The translations under genes were made by a program, and so were the position numbers. From a candidate division KSB1 bacterium (GTDB lineage Bacteria; Zhuqueibacterota; Zhuqueibacteria; Thermofontimicrobiales; Thermofontimicrobiaceae): a DNA stretch of 40,282 nt. The stretch covers positions 1 through 40,282 of the forward strand of contig JAPDPQ010000042.1 in the NCBI GenBank assembly GCA_034506395.1, in the 5' to 3' direction. Positions 7,617 to 16,391 of this stretch are shown here, piece by piece. The stretch's first letter is position 1; every line of letters starts with the position of its first letter. The notes beneath the pieces were generated by a model. It did not search any database, was not told where the DNA came from, and saw nothing but the letters and a program-made list of their open reading frames with translations.

Positions 7617-8990
7617 ATGATCAACAAGTGTCTTGTAATGGTGGGATTGTTATTGTGTCTGGGAGTGCCATCGGCAATGGCACAAACAACTGTCCCATCG
7701 CCTCAAGAAAAATTAGCGTTGATGAAGATTGACACAACGATGTGGAAATACCTTGCAGCCTCGGATCGAGCTCAATGGAACATCAGCGCTTCTGACTCTG
7801 AAACTGCGATCCGAAATCATTTCTTCCCTGGATATAATAATTTTAAAGTTGTGACAGAAATATATGATCGGATTGGCAAGAAAAAGACCACATTGGAGCA
7901 AGAGTCCCAAACGTTGATCAAATTGTTGGAGCAAGCCCGGGATCATTTCGAGTCTGGATTGAAGATAGATCCCTTCAATAATTATCTGCGGTTGGCGATC
8001 ACGTCAACTTATTCTTATCTGGAAAAATTATATGCATCTCAAAATGAACCGATCAAAAGATTGGCGATCCTGCTCAATTTGCTTCGGCTTCGAAAAGAAC
8101 CGAAAGAGAGTGTTTATCTGAGCAACAATATTGGGCTGATCTATCGTCAATTTGAGATGTGGGAGATGGCAAAAAGTTATTTCCATCGGGCGGTTGAAAC
8201 GATTTTGGATGTTGAGGAGGCTCCAGTAGATACTTTGCGATTGTTTGAGAATTTGTATTTGCGCGGGGATGCACAATTTCATTTATATGAAGCTGAGGGC
8301 GCATTAACGTCGTTCACGTATGCCAGGATGATCGCTCCCAATCAGACCTATTACAATCAGCTTACCGCACGGATCGATTTTATCAATTGGGATGATGGCA
8401 ATATCCGCGCATCCGAAAAATATAACGAGGCAAAAGGGCTTTACAATAATAAAAAGTATAATGAGGCGGAGTTAGCCTATTTAGAACTATTGGGAATGGT
8501 TACCTCGGAACGAGCCACTAATGAAGCGAATTTGGCGCTGACCAGAATGCAATTCTATCAGATGAATAAGAAAGAGGAAGCCATTGAGCGATTATGGAAT
8601 TTGGTGCGCAATTATCCTTTAGATCCTGCTACTGGCAAGCCGATCAATAAAGATTATGAAGAACTCTGGCGCGAATATTCACAAATGTGCGTGTTCATGG
8701 GGGTCAAATACTATAATACTGATAAACGAACATCGTTTACTTACTTTTTGAAAGCTTCACAAATCGAAGGGCCATTACGAGGACAAGCGCTATTGAACCT
8801 GGCTCGCGCTTCGATCCAAAATCCCCAGATCTGTTTGAATTATTGTTTGCGCGCCTTGGATTTTGAGGATCGACTTGATCCAGAAGAAAAAAGATATCTC
8901 TATCAAACAATTTATCAGGCATATCTCCAGCAAGGAGATTTCGATCACGCTTTGATCTGGTTCAAAAACTTTCATGATCTCGCATCTTAG
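7617..8990 (+). CDS. Exported TPR protein, module A gene 1 (WDDGN family)
   Basis: The start at ATG 7617 is supported by GAGG at 7608-7611 and by a signal peptide ending VPSAMAQ. An earlier ATG at 7569 would bury that signal. The mature part of the 457-residue product is almost all helical TPR-like repeats. It carries the family signature NWDDGNIRASE (codons from about 8385) and a C-terminal block with an RxxFYQM...AIERLW segment, a Y-x-Q-M-C-V-F-M-G segment and a final helical hairpin. It is most like the gene at 13441 (compare LRGDAQFHLYEAEGAL with LRGNAQLQLNRATDAL). It lies 103 bp after the TonB-like gene on the same strand. A periplasmic or outer-membrane-associated scaffold role is inferred; no enzyme motif is visible. 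Confidence 0.75.
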   Translation: MINKCLVMVGLLLCLGVPSAMAQTTVPSPQEKLALMKIDTTMWKYLAASDRAQWNISASDSETAIRNHFFPGYNNFKVVTEIYDRIGKKKTTLEQESQTLIKLLEQARDHFESGLKIDPFNNYLRLAITSTYSYLEKLYASQNEPIKRLAILLNLLRLRKEPKESVYLSNNIGLIYRQFEMWEMAKSYFHRAVETILDVEEAPVDTLRLFENLYLRGDAQFHLYEAEGALTSFTYARMIAPNQTYYNQLTARIDFINWDDGNIRASEKYNEAKGLYNNKKYNEAELAYLELLGMVTSERATNEANLALTRMQFYQMNKKEEAIERLWNLVRNYPLDPATGKPINKDYEELWREYSQMCVFMGVKYYNTDKRTSFTYFLKASQIEGPLRGQALLNLARASIQNPQICLNYCLRALDFEDRLDPEEKRYLYQTIYQAYLQQGDFDHALIWFKNFHDLAS

Positions 8991-9016
8991 CCGAGTTGGA
9001 TAAAAGGAAGAATAGC

Positions 9017-10540
9017 ATGATGAAAAAAATTGTGGTAATCGTAGCAGTGGTTTGGTTGGCAGGGTTACGATGCGCGGTGCAGCAGCCGGTTGTTGAAGCG
9101 CCGAAAGTTAGCCCCAAAATTCCAGTTGGAGTTGACGCTCGGGTTGCTCAGATTGCCGACTCGATTTTTTCGCAAGTGGCCGTTGATTATGAGATGTCCA
9201 ATCTGGCGTTTGGGAAGTATGATGAGGCGCAACAGATCGAAGAATTGGCCGATTCGCTTTGGCAGTTTGGTCAGGCTTCGCTCCTTACCAAGCTTGATTC
9301 TCTGACAGTTTTGCGATGTATTTCGCAAGCCGAACCGTATTTAGAGCGTCATGTTGAAGATTATCATCGGATCAGAAGGCTTATGAAAAATTTTGGTCGG
9401 ATTGATCGGGAGGTGAGGATTGAGGTAAGCAAACAATTAATGATGCTTGCGATGGAAGACTTTGAGAGCGCGATCCGTTACGATCGATTCTATGTGCCTT
9501 ATCACCAGCAATACTGCAAGTTACTTCAAAAAATGGCCGAGCGTTTGGGCGATAAGAGTTATCTGAATCTCGCGGCTGAACAGATGGAACGTGTTGTGTT
9601 TTTTGTCAAGGGCCAGCATATCCTCTATGCAAATCTCGCTGAAATTTACTTCAAATTAGGGGATTGGAACAACGCTTTTAAAAATTTTGAGGCGGCAAGG
9701 AATACGTTGATTCGATCAGCAATTTTTTCACTCCCCAATCCGCGACCTTACTTTTCCCGACTGAACGAAGTCCCAGTCGATACACATCGAGTGGTCACAT
9801 ATCTCAATTGGCAAGCTGTATGTAAAACGAGATTATATGAAGCTCAGCCGGCGCTGGCCTTATATCGACAGGCACAGCGGATGACCTCTAATATTGAATT
9901 GAAGCGGAACTTTCAAGAGCGCATTGATTGGATTTTGTGGGATGATGGCAATATTCGGGCATCTGAGATCAAGGAGAAGGGTGATAGTCTCAGGATCGTT
10001 GCAAAAGATTACCTTGATGCCAAGAAGATTTATCTTGAGTCGTTATTGCCAATCCTGTGGACGAAACGTACCAAAGACGAGATTAATTGGCGCATCGCGT
10101 TGCTCGATTTTGTGCAGCTCGGCAATAAAGCAGAGGGGGTTCAACGGTTATATTCTGTGATCAAATATTCTCCAGTCGATTCACTGACAGGCGCACCGCT
10201 CGACTCGAATTATGTCCGATATTTCAATGATTACGGCAATATGTGTTTTAACCTTGGAAATGAGTATTATGAGAAGGATAAATTGATCGCCTATATCTAC
10301 TTTCAACAAGCCGCAGCGACCAATTATAAGGAACGCGGCAAGGCATTTTTGCGCCTGGCCCAACTCTCTGAATTCGATCCCAAAGAGACGATCGATTTAT
10401 GTCAGAAGACAATTCGATATGAAAATGAATTAGATAAGGATGAAAAGATCATCCTCTACAAGGTAATGCATAATGCTTACCGAAAATTAGGGGATTTTAA
10501 GAACGCCCAATTTTGGTTCAATAAATTTAATGGATTTTAG
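9017..10540 (+). CDS. Probable TPR lipoprotein, module A gene 2 (WDDGN family)
   Basis: ATG 9017 (or the adjacent ATG 9020) follows AAGGAAG at 9004-9010, so the TTG start at 8996 is not needed. The N-terminal hydrophobic segment ends in a cysteine within AGLRCAVQQ. Arg at -1 makes this a poor lipobox, so lipidation is uncertain. After an N-terminal PVGVDARVAQIADSIF motif shared with the other lipoproteins of the cluster come TPR-like helices. The signature WDDGNIRASE starts at 9938. Then come INWRIALLDF and YFNDYGNMCFNLG, both conserved across the family. The best match in the window is the gene at 14904. The gap to the preceding gene is 26 bp. The role is unknown; membrane-anchored scaffold is the simplest inference. 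Confidence 0.75.
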   Translation: MMKKIVVIVAVVWLAGLRCAVQQPVVEAPKVSPKIPVGVDARVAQIADSIFSQVAVDYEMSNLAFGKYDEAQQIEELADSLWQFGQASLLTKLDSLTVLRCISQAEPYLERHVEDYHRIRRLMKNFGRIDREVRIEVSKQLMMLAMEDFESAIRYDRFYVPYHQQYCKLLQKMAERLGDKSYLNLAAEQMERVVFFVKGQHILYANLAEIYFKLGDWNNAFKNFEAARNTLIRSAIFSLPNPRPYFSRLNEVPVDTHRVVTYLNWQAVCKTRLYEAQPALALYRQAQRMTSNIELKRNFQERIDWILWDDGNIRASEIKEKGDSLRIVAKDYLDAKKIYLESLLPILWTKRTKDEINWRIALLDFVQLGNKAEGVQRLYSVIKYSPVDSLTGAPLDSNYVRYFNDYGNMCFNLGNEYYEKDKLIAYIYFQQAAATNYKERGKAFLRLAQLSEFDPKETIDLCQKTIRYENELDKDEKIILYKVMHNAYRKLGDFKNAQFWFNKFNGF

Positions 10541-10574
10541 ATTGTTCATGATTTGCATGATTAACGGAGCAAAA

Positions 10575-12215
10575 ATGCAATTGAATCGAATTGTGATTTG
10601 GTCATTTTTACTCGGATCCTTGTTTAGCTGCGCGACCAGGCAAAAGATATCCGAAATACAAATTGCCACATTCGATAAGCATGAGTTCATCATTCCTGCT
10701 GGAGTTGACACGGCGGTGGCGATTCGTTCCAAAATCAAGGCAGAGCGTTTATTTGTTGAGACAAAAAGAGAAAAACAGGCTGATAGCCTGAATAAATATT
10801 TCAATGAATATCGAAAGATAACCGAGGAACTTTATAGCTTGCTTGAAAACAAGAAACAGGAGTTCAGAAGAATCCGGGATGAGTTTAGAGAAATTTCTTT
10901 AGGTATAGATGGTCATAATAATTTGTCGTTGCAAGAGCGACGAAAATATGAGAAGATGTTTGAGCAAATCGCTGAAGATTCGTTGACGATTTCCATTGTT
11001 ACCAGCTTGCTCGATTATTATCTGAATTATTGTTCCGAAAATTTCGAGCGCGCTTTTCAATTAAATCCATTCGATCTGAATGTATTGCTTAGCAAATCGA
11101 TTTGCGATTGGGATCGAGGACTGATATTCTCAGATACTGCAGCCCATCGTCGGGCAATCAGAACATTATTCAATATATTGGAGCATAATAAAGGAGCAGC
11201 TCCGATTTATTTTGAGATCGGAAAAAATTATTCAAGGTTGAATAATTGGAAGAAAGCTTATGAATACCTTTCCAGAGCGAATCAGATCTATCTGATTACT
11301 GCATATTTTGATAATCCAAAACCAGATACCTTGGAGAATTTAAAACGGGCCAAAATCCCATTCCACGTTAATCCTAACGAATATTTTCCGTACTTGCGCG
11401 AAAAAGGTTGGGCTGAAATTAAGGTCTACGAAGCAGATTCCGCTTTATCCACTTTGGGCAAAGCGATGATCATTGCGCCCAGCAAACAGGACTCTTTAGA
11501 AATTGCCAAGTGGGTCAAAGAGATGATCCTTTGGGACGATAAGAACATTTATGCGGCAGAACAGCGATTCATTATATTGGATTCGTTAGCCCGAGGGAAT
11601 TTCAAATGGGCGAAGAGCGCCATGCTGCGATTGTTGCCACAATTGAAGACAAACAAAGCGCGCGATCATATTACCTGGCAATTGGCGCGAATTGAAATGA
11701 GCAATCTCAACGAGCCAGAAGTTGCAGCAGATCGGTTATACAATTTGGTCATGAATGCAGACACGAGTCGCGTCAAACGCAGCATCGCTGTGCCGCCGGC
11801 GGATTCCATGTATAAGGTTTATTTCAAAGATTGCGGAGCTTTATTGCTTCATTTGGGCAATAAATATCGGGATGAAGGCTTCCATGAGAAAGCAAAACAA
11901 TTTTTTGTGAAGGATACGACCTTTGATTGGCCTGGCAGGGGCAAGGTGTTTTTGCCATTGGCTCAATTGGTGGCGCTGGATATCCCAGAAAACTTGCCCC
12001 CTGTGGAACGTTTGCGAATGCTGAATGACAAAAGGCTTGCGCTTTTGACTCGAGCCAAGGATTTCATTGCAAGCTTTAATGAAACGGAGATCGACCATCT
12101 GTTTCGATCCCTCAGCATGATTTACCAACAGCAGCGCGACCAGATGATGTTGCAACGGAATTTTCGCGAGTGGAATGAGATCAAAGCCCGAATGAAAAAG
12201 GGGGCCAGCCAATGA
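10575..12215 (+). CDS. TPR lipoprotein, module A gene 3 (WDDGN family, divergent)
   Basis: ATG 10575 is preceded by GGAG (10566-10569) and starts a lipoprotein signal with lipobox LFSC (LLGSLFSCATRQ). The ATG at 10530 would overlap the previous gene and add unrelated residues. The 546-residue product has a charged, coiled-coil-like region (about 60-120), then TPR-like helices. Its signature is the altered form WDDKNIYAAE (from 11532). The downstream blocks ITWQLARIEM and YFKDCGALLLHLG match the family. It is the most divergent of the six paralogues and corresponds by order and layout to the gene at 16388. It closes the first three-gene module. Confidence 0.75.
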   Translation: MQLNRIVIWSFLLGSLFSCATRQKISEIQIATFDKHEFIIPAGVDTAVAIRSKIKAERLFVETKREKQADSLNKYFNEYRKITEELYSLLENKKQEFRRIRDEFREISLGIDGHNNLSLQERRKYEKMFEQIAEDSLTISIVTSLLDYYLNYCSENFERAFQLNPFDLNVLLSKSICDWDRGLIFSDTAAHRRAIRTLFNILEHNKGAAPIYFEIGKNYSRLNNWKKAYEYLSRANQIYLITAYFDNPKPDTLENLKRAKIPFHVNPNEYFPYLREKGWAEIKVYEADSALSTLGKAMIIAPSKQDSLEIAKWVKEMILWDDKNIYAAEQRFIILDSLARGNFKWAKSAMLRLLPQLKTNKARDHITWQLARIEMSNLNEPEVAADRLYNLVMNADTSRVKRSIAVPPADSMYKVYFKDCGALLLHLGNKYRDEGFHEKAKQFFVKDTTFDWPGRGKVFLPLAQLVALDIPENLPPVERLRMLNDKRLALLTRAKDFIASFNETEIDHLFRSLSMIYQQQRDQMMLQRNFREWNEIKARMKKGASQ

Positions 12216-12312
12216 TATCTTTTATAATCGGTCTAAATCAATTCTGGTATGCGCGATCTGCTTGTTTTGAAATCTAGCGTGATTCGTAAAAAAATGACAG
12301 AGGTGTTAACCC

Positions 12313-13011
12313 ATGAGATCAGCACGATTGATAATTTCCGCGGTTTTAGCGACAATGATAGTTTTGATTACTCAGGATAGGCTTATTTCGCAAGAGACCT
12401 TCAAATGGGACAAAGAGCTTGTGCAGAAAGTAGAAATTCGAGATAGGAAAATTATAGATAAACTGCTAATGGAATTGTTCATTCCCGAATCGAACGTTGA
12501 ATTTATCGAGATATTTGACGTTGATGCCAATGGAGCCGCGGAAGGAGATCTTCTAAAGACGCATCCAGCGCGCAATGTCTATTCGCTTTACATGCTCTCG
12601 AAGGAGAGCCGAGATATCTTAAGAGGGATCCCTTTGCCTCCAAACTTCGAAGATATCGGAACGATCAAAAATCTCGTGAATCCTGAAACCCCAAGCGAAC
12701 GAATTCTATTTATCCTGGCGCAGACGATCAAAGAACTGTATAGCCAAGACAAGCCATTGAAGCTATATTTTGAACAAAACGAGGATGGCACCTATCGATT
12801 TGAATTTTTCGGTTTTGTTGCAGAAGATTTAAAGGATAAGGAGCTCGAACTGGGAAAGGGGCAGACAAAGAAAATCCATGACCTTTTGAAGGCGCTATAT
12901 CAAGAATTCAACAAAGAATTTGTGGACTGGCAGCCAACAGTCATTCAAGTGATTCAAACCGAACGGGACACTATTTACCTACCTGAGAGGCCGACAAAGA
13001 AGAAAAGGTAA
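12313..13011 (+). CDS. Unrecognised exported protein between the two TPR modules
   Basis: This 232-residue protein was not recognised. It starts with a hydrophobic export signal (about residues 1-27) behind AGAGG at 12299-12303. A mixed alpha/beta body follows with many acidic residues, and the C-terminus is basic (PTKKKR). It contains no TPR signature and no WDDGN motif, so it is not a seventh paralogue. Its position, 97 bp after module A and 429 bp before module B, suggests a role alongside the TPR proteins. A periplasmic accessory or adaptor is possible but unproven. Confidence 0.6.
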   Translation: MRSARLIISAVLATMIVLITQDRLISQETFKWDKELVQKVEIRDRKIIDKLLMELFIPESNVEFIEIFDVDANGAAEGDLLKTHPARNVYSLYMLSKESRDILRGIPLPPNFEDIGTIKNLVNPETPSERILFILAQTIKELYSQDKPLKLYFEQNEDGTYRFEFFGFVAEDLKDKELELGKGQTKKIHDLLKALYQEFNKEFVDWQPTVIQVIQTERDTIYLPERPTKKKR

Positions 13012-13440
13012 TCACTCCGCTCGATCCGATAACATATTTGTAGTTTGCTCAGCAACGTTTCCCATCAAAAATTTGAAGATCCCGAAGGCATCCTAATCAA
13101 CCAAGATGTGCATAAGCGAATACAAAGACTTGTGCACTTTTTGAGTTGCCTCAAGGGGGCTTACCTGTTTAAAAAATGTAACCATGAACCTAAAGGTAAC
13201 GCCCAAAAAATCAATCAACTGTTGCTTTGGAATATTTTAGAAAAATAACTTGCATTTGTAAATTTATTTCTGTAAACTATCCCATACCTAAAAAGAGAGG
13301 CCCAAACAATCCCCTAATCAATTCCCGAACCAAAATTATGTGATGTGAATTTATCTGGTGAGGAGTGTCACCTCGTCCTCAGCTTCATCAATTAGTTGAT
13401 TCAATTTGAACCATCGAACACGCAACCAGGGGACTGCATC
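13012..13440 (+). other. 429-bp gap before the second TPR module
   Basis: No convincing gene is present. A 67-codon frame beginning with TTG at 13045 lacks a ribosome site and resembles nothing. The gap holds a weak promoter-like pair near 13250-13278. The ribosome site AGGGGA (13428-13433) sits just before the next gene. It is the largest gap in the 3.8-18 kb block, which fits independent expression of module B. Confidence 0.6.
13250..13278 (+). promoter_or_regulatory. Possible sigma70-like promoter for module B
   Basis: TTGCAT (13250-13255) and TAAACT (13273-13278) are separated by 17 bp, each matching four of six consensus positions. The implied leader to the ATG at 13441 is about 155 nt. 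The match is weak, and the organism's sigma consensus is unknown. Confidence 0.25.
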
Positions 13441-14901
13441 ATGGGAGCTTTAAAGAAGTTATTCAGCCAGGCGTTCTTGACCGTTGTTTGTGCTGTTTTG
13501 GTATTAGATTTGGTCAATGCTTCGGAAAATTTGGGATTACAAACTTATCCCATCCCTCGAACCGATAATCGTCCTGGTCCGAGAAGTGACCGCGAAGTGA
13601 TAGAGGACACCATCCGCGAGATCAACCGAATGGCTTTGAGCGATACCTTATGGCACCGATGGCGTGCGATGCAAGATTCGCAACTTGTCATCGCAAAGGT
13701 GGATACCATAAATGCCTCCAAAAATTTTGCCAAAGGTGTAAGTCTTGCCAGAGAGGGTTTCAATTTGCTTAATGATTTGAATCACTCACAACAAGATTCT
13801 CTGTCAGTTCAAAAAATAAAAGTTAGGGCGATCCTGCTTTTTGAAAGAGCACGAACGTATTTTGAAACATCGTTTAAATTTAATCCCTTTGATATTCGAA
13901 CTCAAAATTATTTGATCTGGATCTATCAAAATTTAGCTGAGCTTCATAGTAATTGCAACAACATGATCCGCTCCATTACAATGATAGAATATTTGACCTA
14001 TATTCTGCACGATGATCCAAAAATTTATCATAAGCTGGCTGAAAAGTATTTCACTATCGGTAATTGGGATAAGGCGCTGTCGAATAGTGTCGCCTCGATC
14101 AATCTGATGTTGGAAGATGAACCTAATATTGATAAACGGGACCTTTTTGACTGTTATTGCTTAAGGGGCAACGCCCAACTTCAATTAAATAGGGCAACTG
14201 ATGCGCTGTTGTCATTTAGCTATGCGATGATTATTGCGCCGACAGAGCAAGATGCGGATGAAACGCAAAAGATGATCGATTGGATCAATTGGGATAGTTG
14301 CAATGTAGATGCGTCGCGAAAATGGGATTCCCTAAATGCGAAATTCAATACCATGAACGGCGATTATTCTTCTATTCATCAGGGATATCTCGATCTTTTG
14401 AGTAAAGTAAAGACCCGTCGCGCCCAAAATGACGTAAATTGGCGCATCGCCCAGTTGGAGTTTAAATTTCTGAATCAGCGCGAACAAGCGCTACAACGGA
14501 TGTTCGATATCGTTAAACAAGTCCCACTGGATACCACCCGAAAAGCCTTGAACAAACCTGATCAGAACTATTTGAATGACTATGGCTCGATGTGCTATCT
14601 CATGGCGATCGATTTTCTTCGGCAGCACCAACACCACAAAGCATTGATTTATTTGTTTCAATCAGTGGGATTTTGGTGGAATCAGGTTGGCAAAAGCTAT
14701 TATCAATTAGCACGGCTGTCGGAATATGATAATCAAGCGGTCATTAACTATGCCCAAGAAGCACTAATTTATGAAGAGCACTTGACCAAAGAGGAACGGA
14801 AGAATCTCTATTACTTGTTGTATTCGGCCTATAAGCGGCAGGGATTGTTTGAAGAGGCAAAAATGTGGTTTGATAAGATGAATGCTGAAACAGCGGATTA
14901 A
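13441..14901 (+). CDS. Exported TPR protein, module B gene 1 (WDDGN family)
   Basis: ATG 13441 lies 7 nt after AGGGGA and begins a signal peptide ending near DLVNAS, so the TTG at 13396 is rejected. The 486-residue product aligns along its length with the gene at 7617. Shared features are a helical region around NPFD, a TPR pair, LRGNAQLQL...ALLSFSYAMIIAP, the signature WINWDSCNVDAS (a degenerate form), NDVNWRIAQLEF and YLNDYGSMCYLM. Like its counterpart it has a standard signal peptide rather than a lipobox, so both modules begin with a soluble exported member. Only 2 bp separate it from the next gene. Confidence 0.75.
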   Translation: MGALKKLFSQAFLTVVCAVLVLDLVNASENLGLQTYPIPRTDNRPGPRSDREVIEDTIREINRMALSDTLWHRWRAMQDSQLVIAKVDTINASKNFAKGVSLAREGFNLLNDLNHSQQDSLSVQKIKVRAILLFERARTYFETSFKFNPFDIRTQNYLIWIYQNLAELHSNCNNMIRSITMIEYLTYILHDDPKIYHKLAEKYFTIGNWDKALSNSVASINLMLEDEPNIDKRDLFDCYCLRGNAQLQLNRATDALLSFSYAMIIAPTEQDADETQKMIDWINWDSCNVDASRKWDSLNAKFNTMNGDYSSIHQGYLDLLSKVKTRRAQNDVNWRIAQLEFKFLNQREQALQRMFDIVKQVPLDTTRKALNKPDQNYLNDYGSMCYLMAIDFLRQHQHHKALIYLFQSVGFWWNQVGKSYYQLARLSEYDNQAVINYAQEALIYEEHLTKEERKNLYYLLYSAYKRQGLFEEAKMWFDKMNAETAD

Positions 14902-14903
14902 CG

Positions 14904-16391
14904 ATGCAGATCAAACTTGTCCAAATTTTCATTTTGACACTTATTATTGCTGGCTGTGCCAGCCAAAAACGAATAGTTCCATCACCGCAAAGTGGATCGA
15001 CGCGAGAAATTATCCATAGCTATCCTGGCACTGATAGTTCAGTGGTAAAAAAGGCGATTGATTACTCAAAAAAAGTCGGAGTGGATTTTGAGAGACAAAA
15101 CCAAGCAAAGCAATTGCTGGATAGAGGGCTGCGTACTTTTGCTGCAGCAGAGTCTTTGCAGAGCTGCATCCAAAATCCATCACCAAACGAGAGGACGTTC
15201 TTTCAAATTTATGAGAACTGGATCAACCAGGCCCTGAGCAAGGAGGGACCATTAAAACTGCGTGAGGAATATAAGCCTCATCGTTTGCAGCAGATCGTTT
15301 TAACAGTGCTCGATTCTGCCAGCCAGATCACCTATCGAGGCAAGTTGCTTGATCCATTCAACCTGGAAATCCGAGGCTTGCTGATAAAAATTTATATGAA
15401 ACAGGGTGAGCTCACTCATGGTCACGAGTATTATACCCATGCTATCGAGGAATTAAAACGATTGCTTCTAATTGATAAAAGCAACCCTTATATCTACGAA
15501 AAATTAGGTGAATGCTATTTTGCTTTGAATGATTGGGCGAATTCATATCAATGTTTTCATGAAGCTGAGCGTGTATTAAATTCAGTCAAACTATTTGAAT
15601 TACCATCCACTGGAGCATTGGATACAACGCGCCTAGTATACTACCTGCATCGGCAAGGTGAGGCAAAGATGCGATCATATGATTCCAATGGCGCTATTGC
15701 AGTGCTCAGTCGAGCGATGCAGTTGACCAATTCGCACGAGACCAAACGGCAATTGCAGCTTATATTGGACTGGATCAATTGGGATGATGGAAATATTCGT
15801 GCCTCAGAAATCAGAGACCAAATTAGGCGTCTGGAAGCTGACAATCGCTTCAGGGAGGCGCGGGCTCAATACCTTGACTTATTGAAGTTGCTTCGCTCTG
15901 ACCGAGCGAAAAATGAAATTAATTGGAAAATTGCCTCCATTGAATACAATGTTTTGGGTCGGAAGAATGAAGCGTTAGCTCGGCTCTTCCTGGTTATTCA
16001 ATCGATTCACAAGAACCCGGTAAAAGAAAAGCTCCACGAAATCTATTTGAAAGATTACGCTGCGATGTGCTATTCGGTTGGAATAGATTATTTAAACCGA
16101 CATGAATTTCGATTAGCTTATATTTATTTCAACCAGTCCTCGCAGATTGAATGGGATCATCAAGGCGATTGTTTTTATCAATTAGCCCACCTCTCGCGCG
16201 ATCATCCTGCTGAAGCGATTCGACTAAGTCTACGCGCGTTGGATTTCATGAGCCAGCTATCTCAGGCGAAAATCAGATCATTGTACCAGCTTTTAGCAAT
16301 TTCATATAAACGAATGGGGGAGTTTGATAATGCCAATAAATATTTCCAAGATTGGGTGAACCTGAAAAATATTACTAAGAACGAATTATGA
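14904..16391 (+). CDS. TPR lipoprotein, module B gene 2 (WDDGN family)
   Basis: The 495-residue product has a clear lipoprotein signal (ILTLIIAGCASQ, lipobox IAGC). It has the shared GTDSSVVKKAIDY-type N-terminal motif and TPR-like helices. The full signature WDDGNIRASE starts at 15780, followed by NEINWKIASIEY and YLKDYAAMCYSVG. It is closest to the gene at 9017; for instance MQLTNSHETKR here corresponds to QRMTSNIELKR there. The start lies 2 bp after the upstream stop and its own end overlaps the next start by 4 bp, so module B is a tight translational unit. It is probably anchored in the outer membrane as a scaffold (inference). Confidence 0.8.
   Translation: MQIKLVQIFILTLIIAGCASQKRIVPSPQSGSTREIIHSYPGTDSSVVKKAIDYSKKVGVDFERQNQAKQLLDRGLRTFAAAESLQSCIQNPSPNERTFFQIYENWINQALSKEGPLKLREEYKPHRLQQIVLTVLDSASQITYRGKLLDPFNLEIRGLLIKIYMKQGELTHGHEYYTHAIEELKRLLLIDKSNPYIYEKLGECYFALNDWANSYQCFHEAERVLNSVKLFELPSTGALDTTRLVYYLHRQGEAKMRSYDSNGAIAVLSRAMQLTNSHETKRQLQLILDWINWDDGNIRASEIRDQIRRLEADNRFREARAQYLDLLKLLRSDRAKNEINWKIASIEYNVLGRKNEALARLFLVIQSIHKNPVKEKLHEIYLKDYAAMCYSVGIDYLNRHEFRLAYIYFNQSSQIEWDHQGDCFYQLAHLSRDHPAEAIRLSLRALDFMSQLSQAKIRSLYQLLAISYKRMGEFDNANKYFQDWVNLKNITKNEL

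Noticed and set aside
13045..13248. Possible 67-codon gene in the gap before module B
   Set aside because: It starts with TTG, has no Shine-Dalgarno sequence and no recognisable features.
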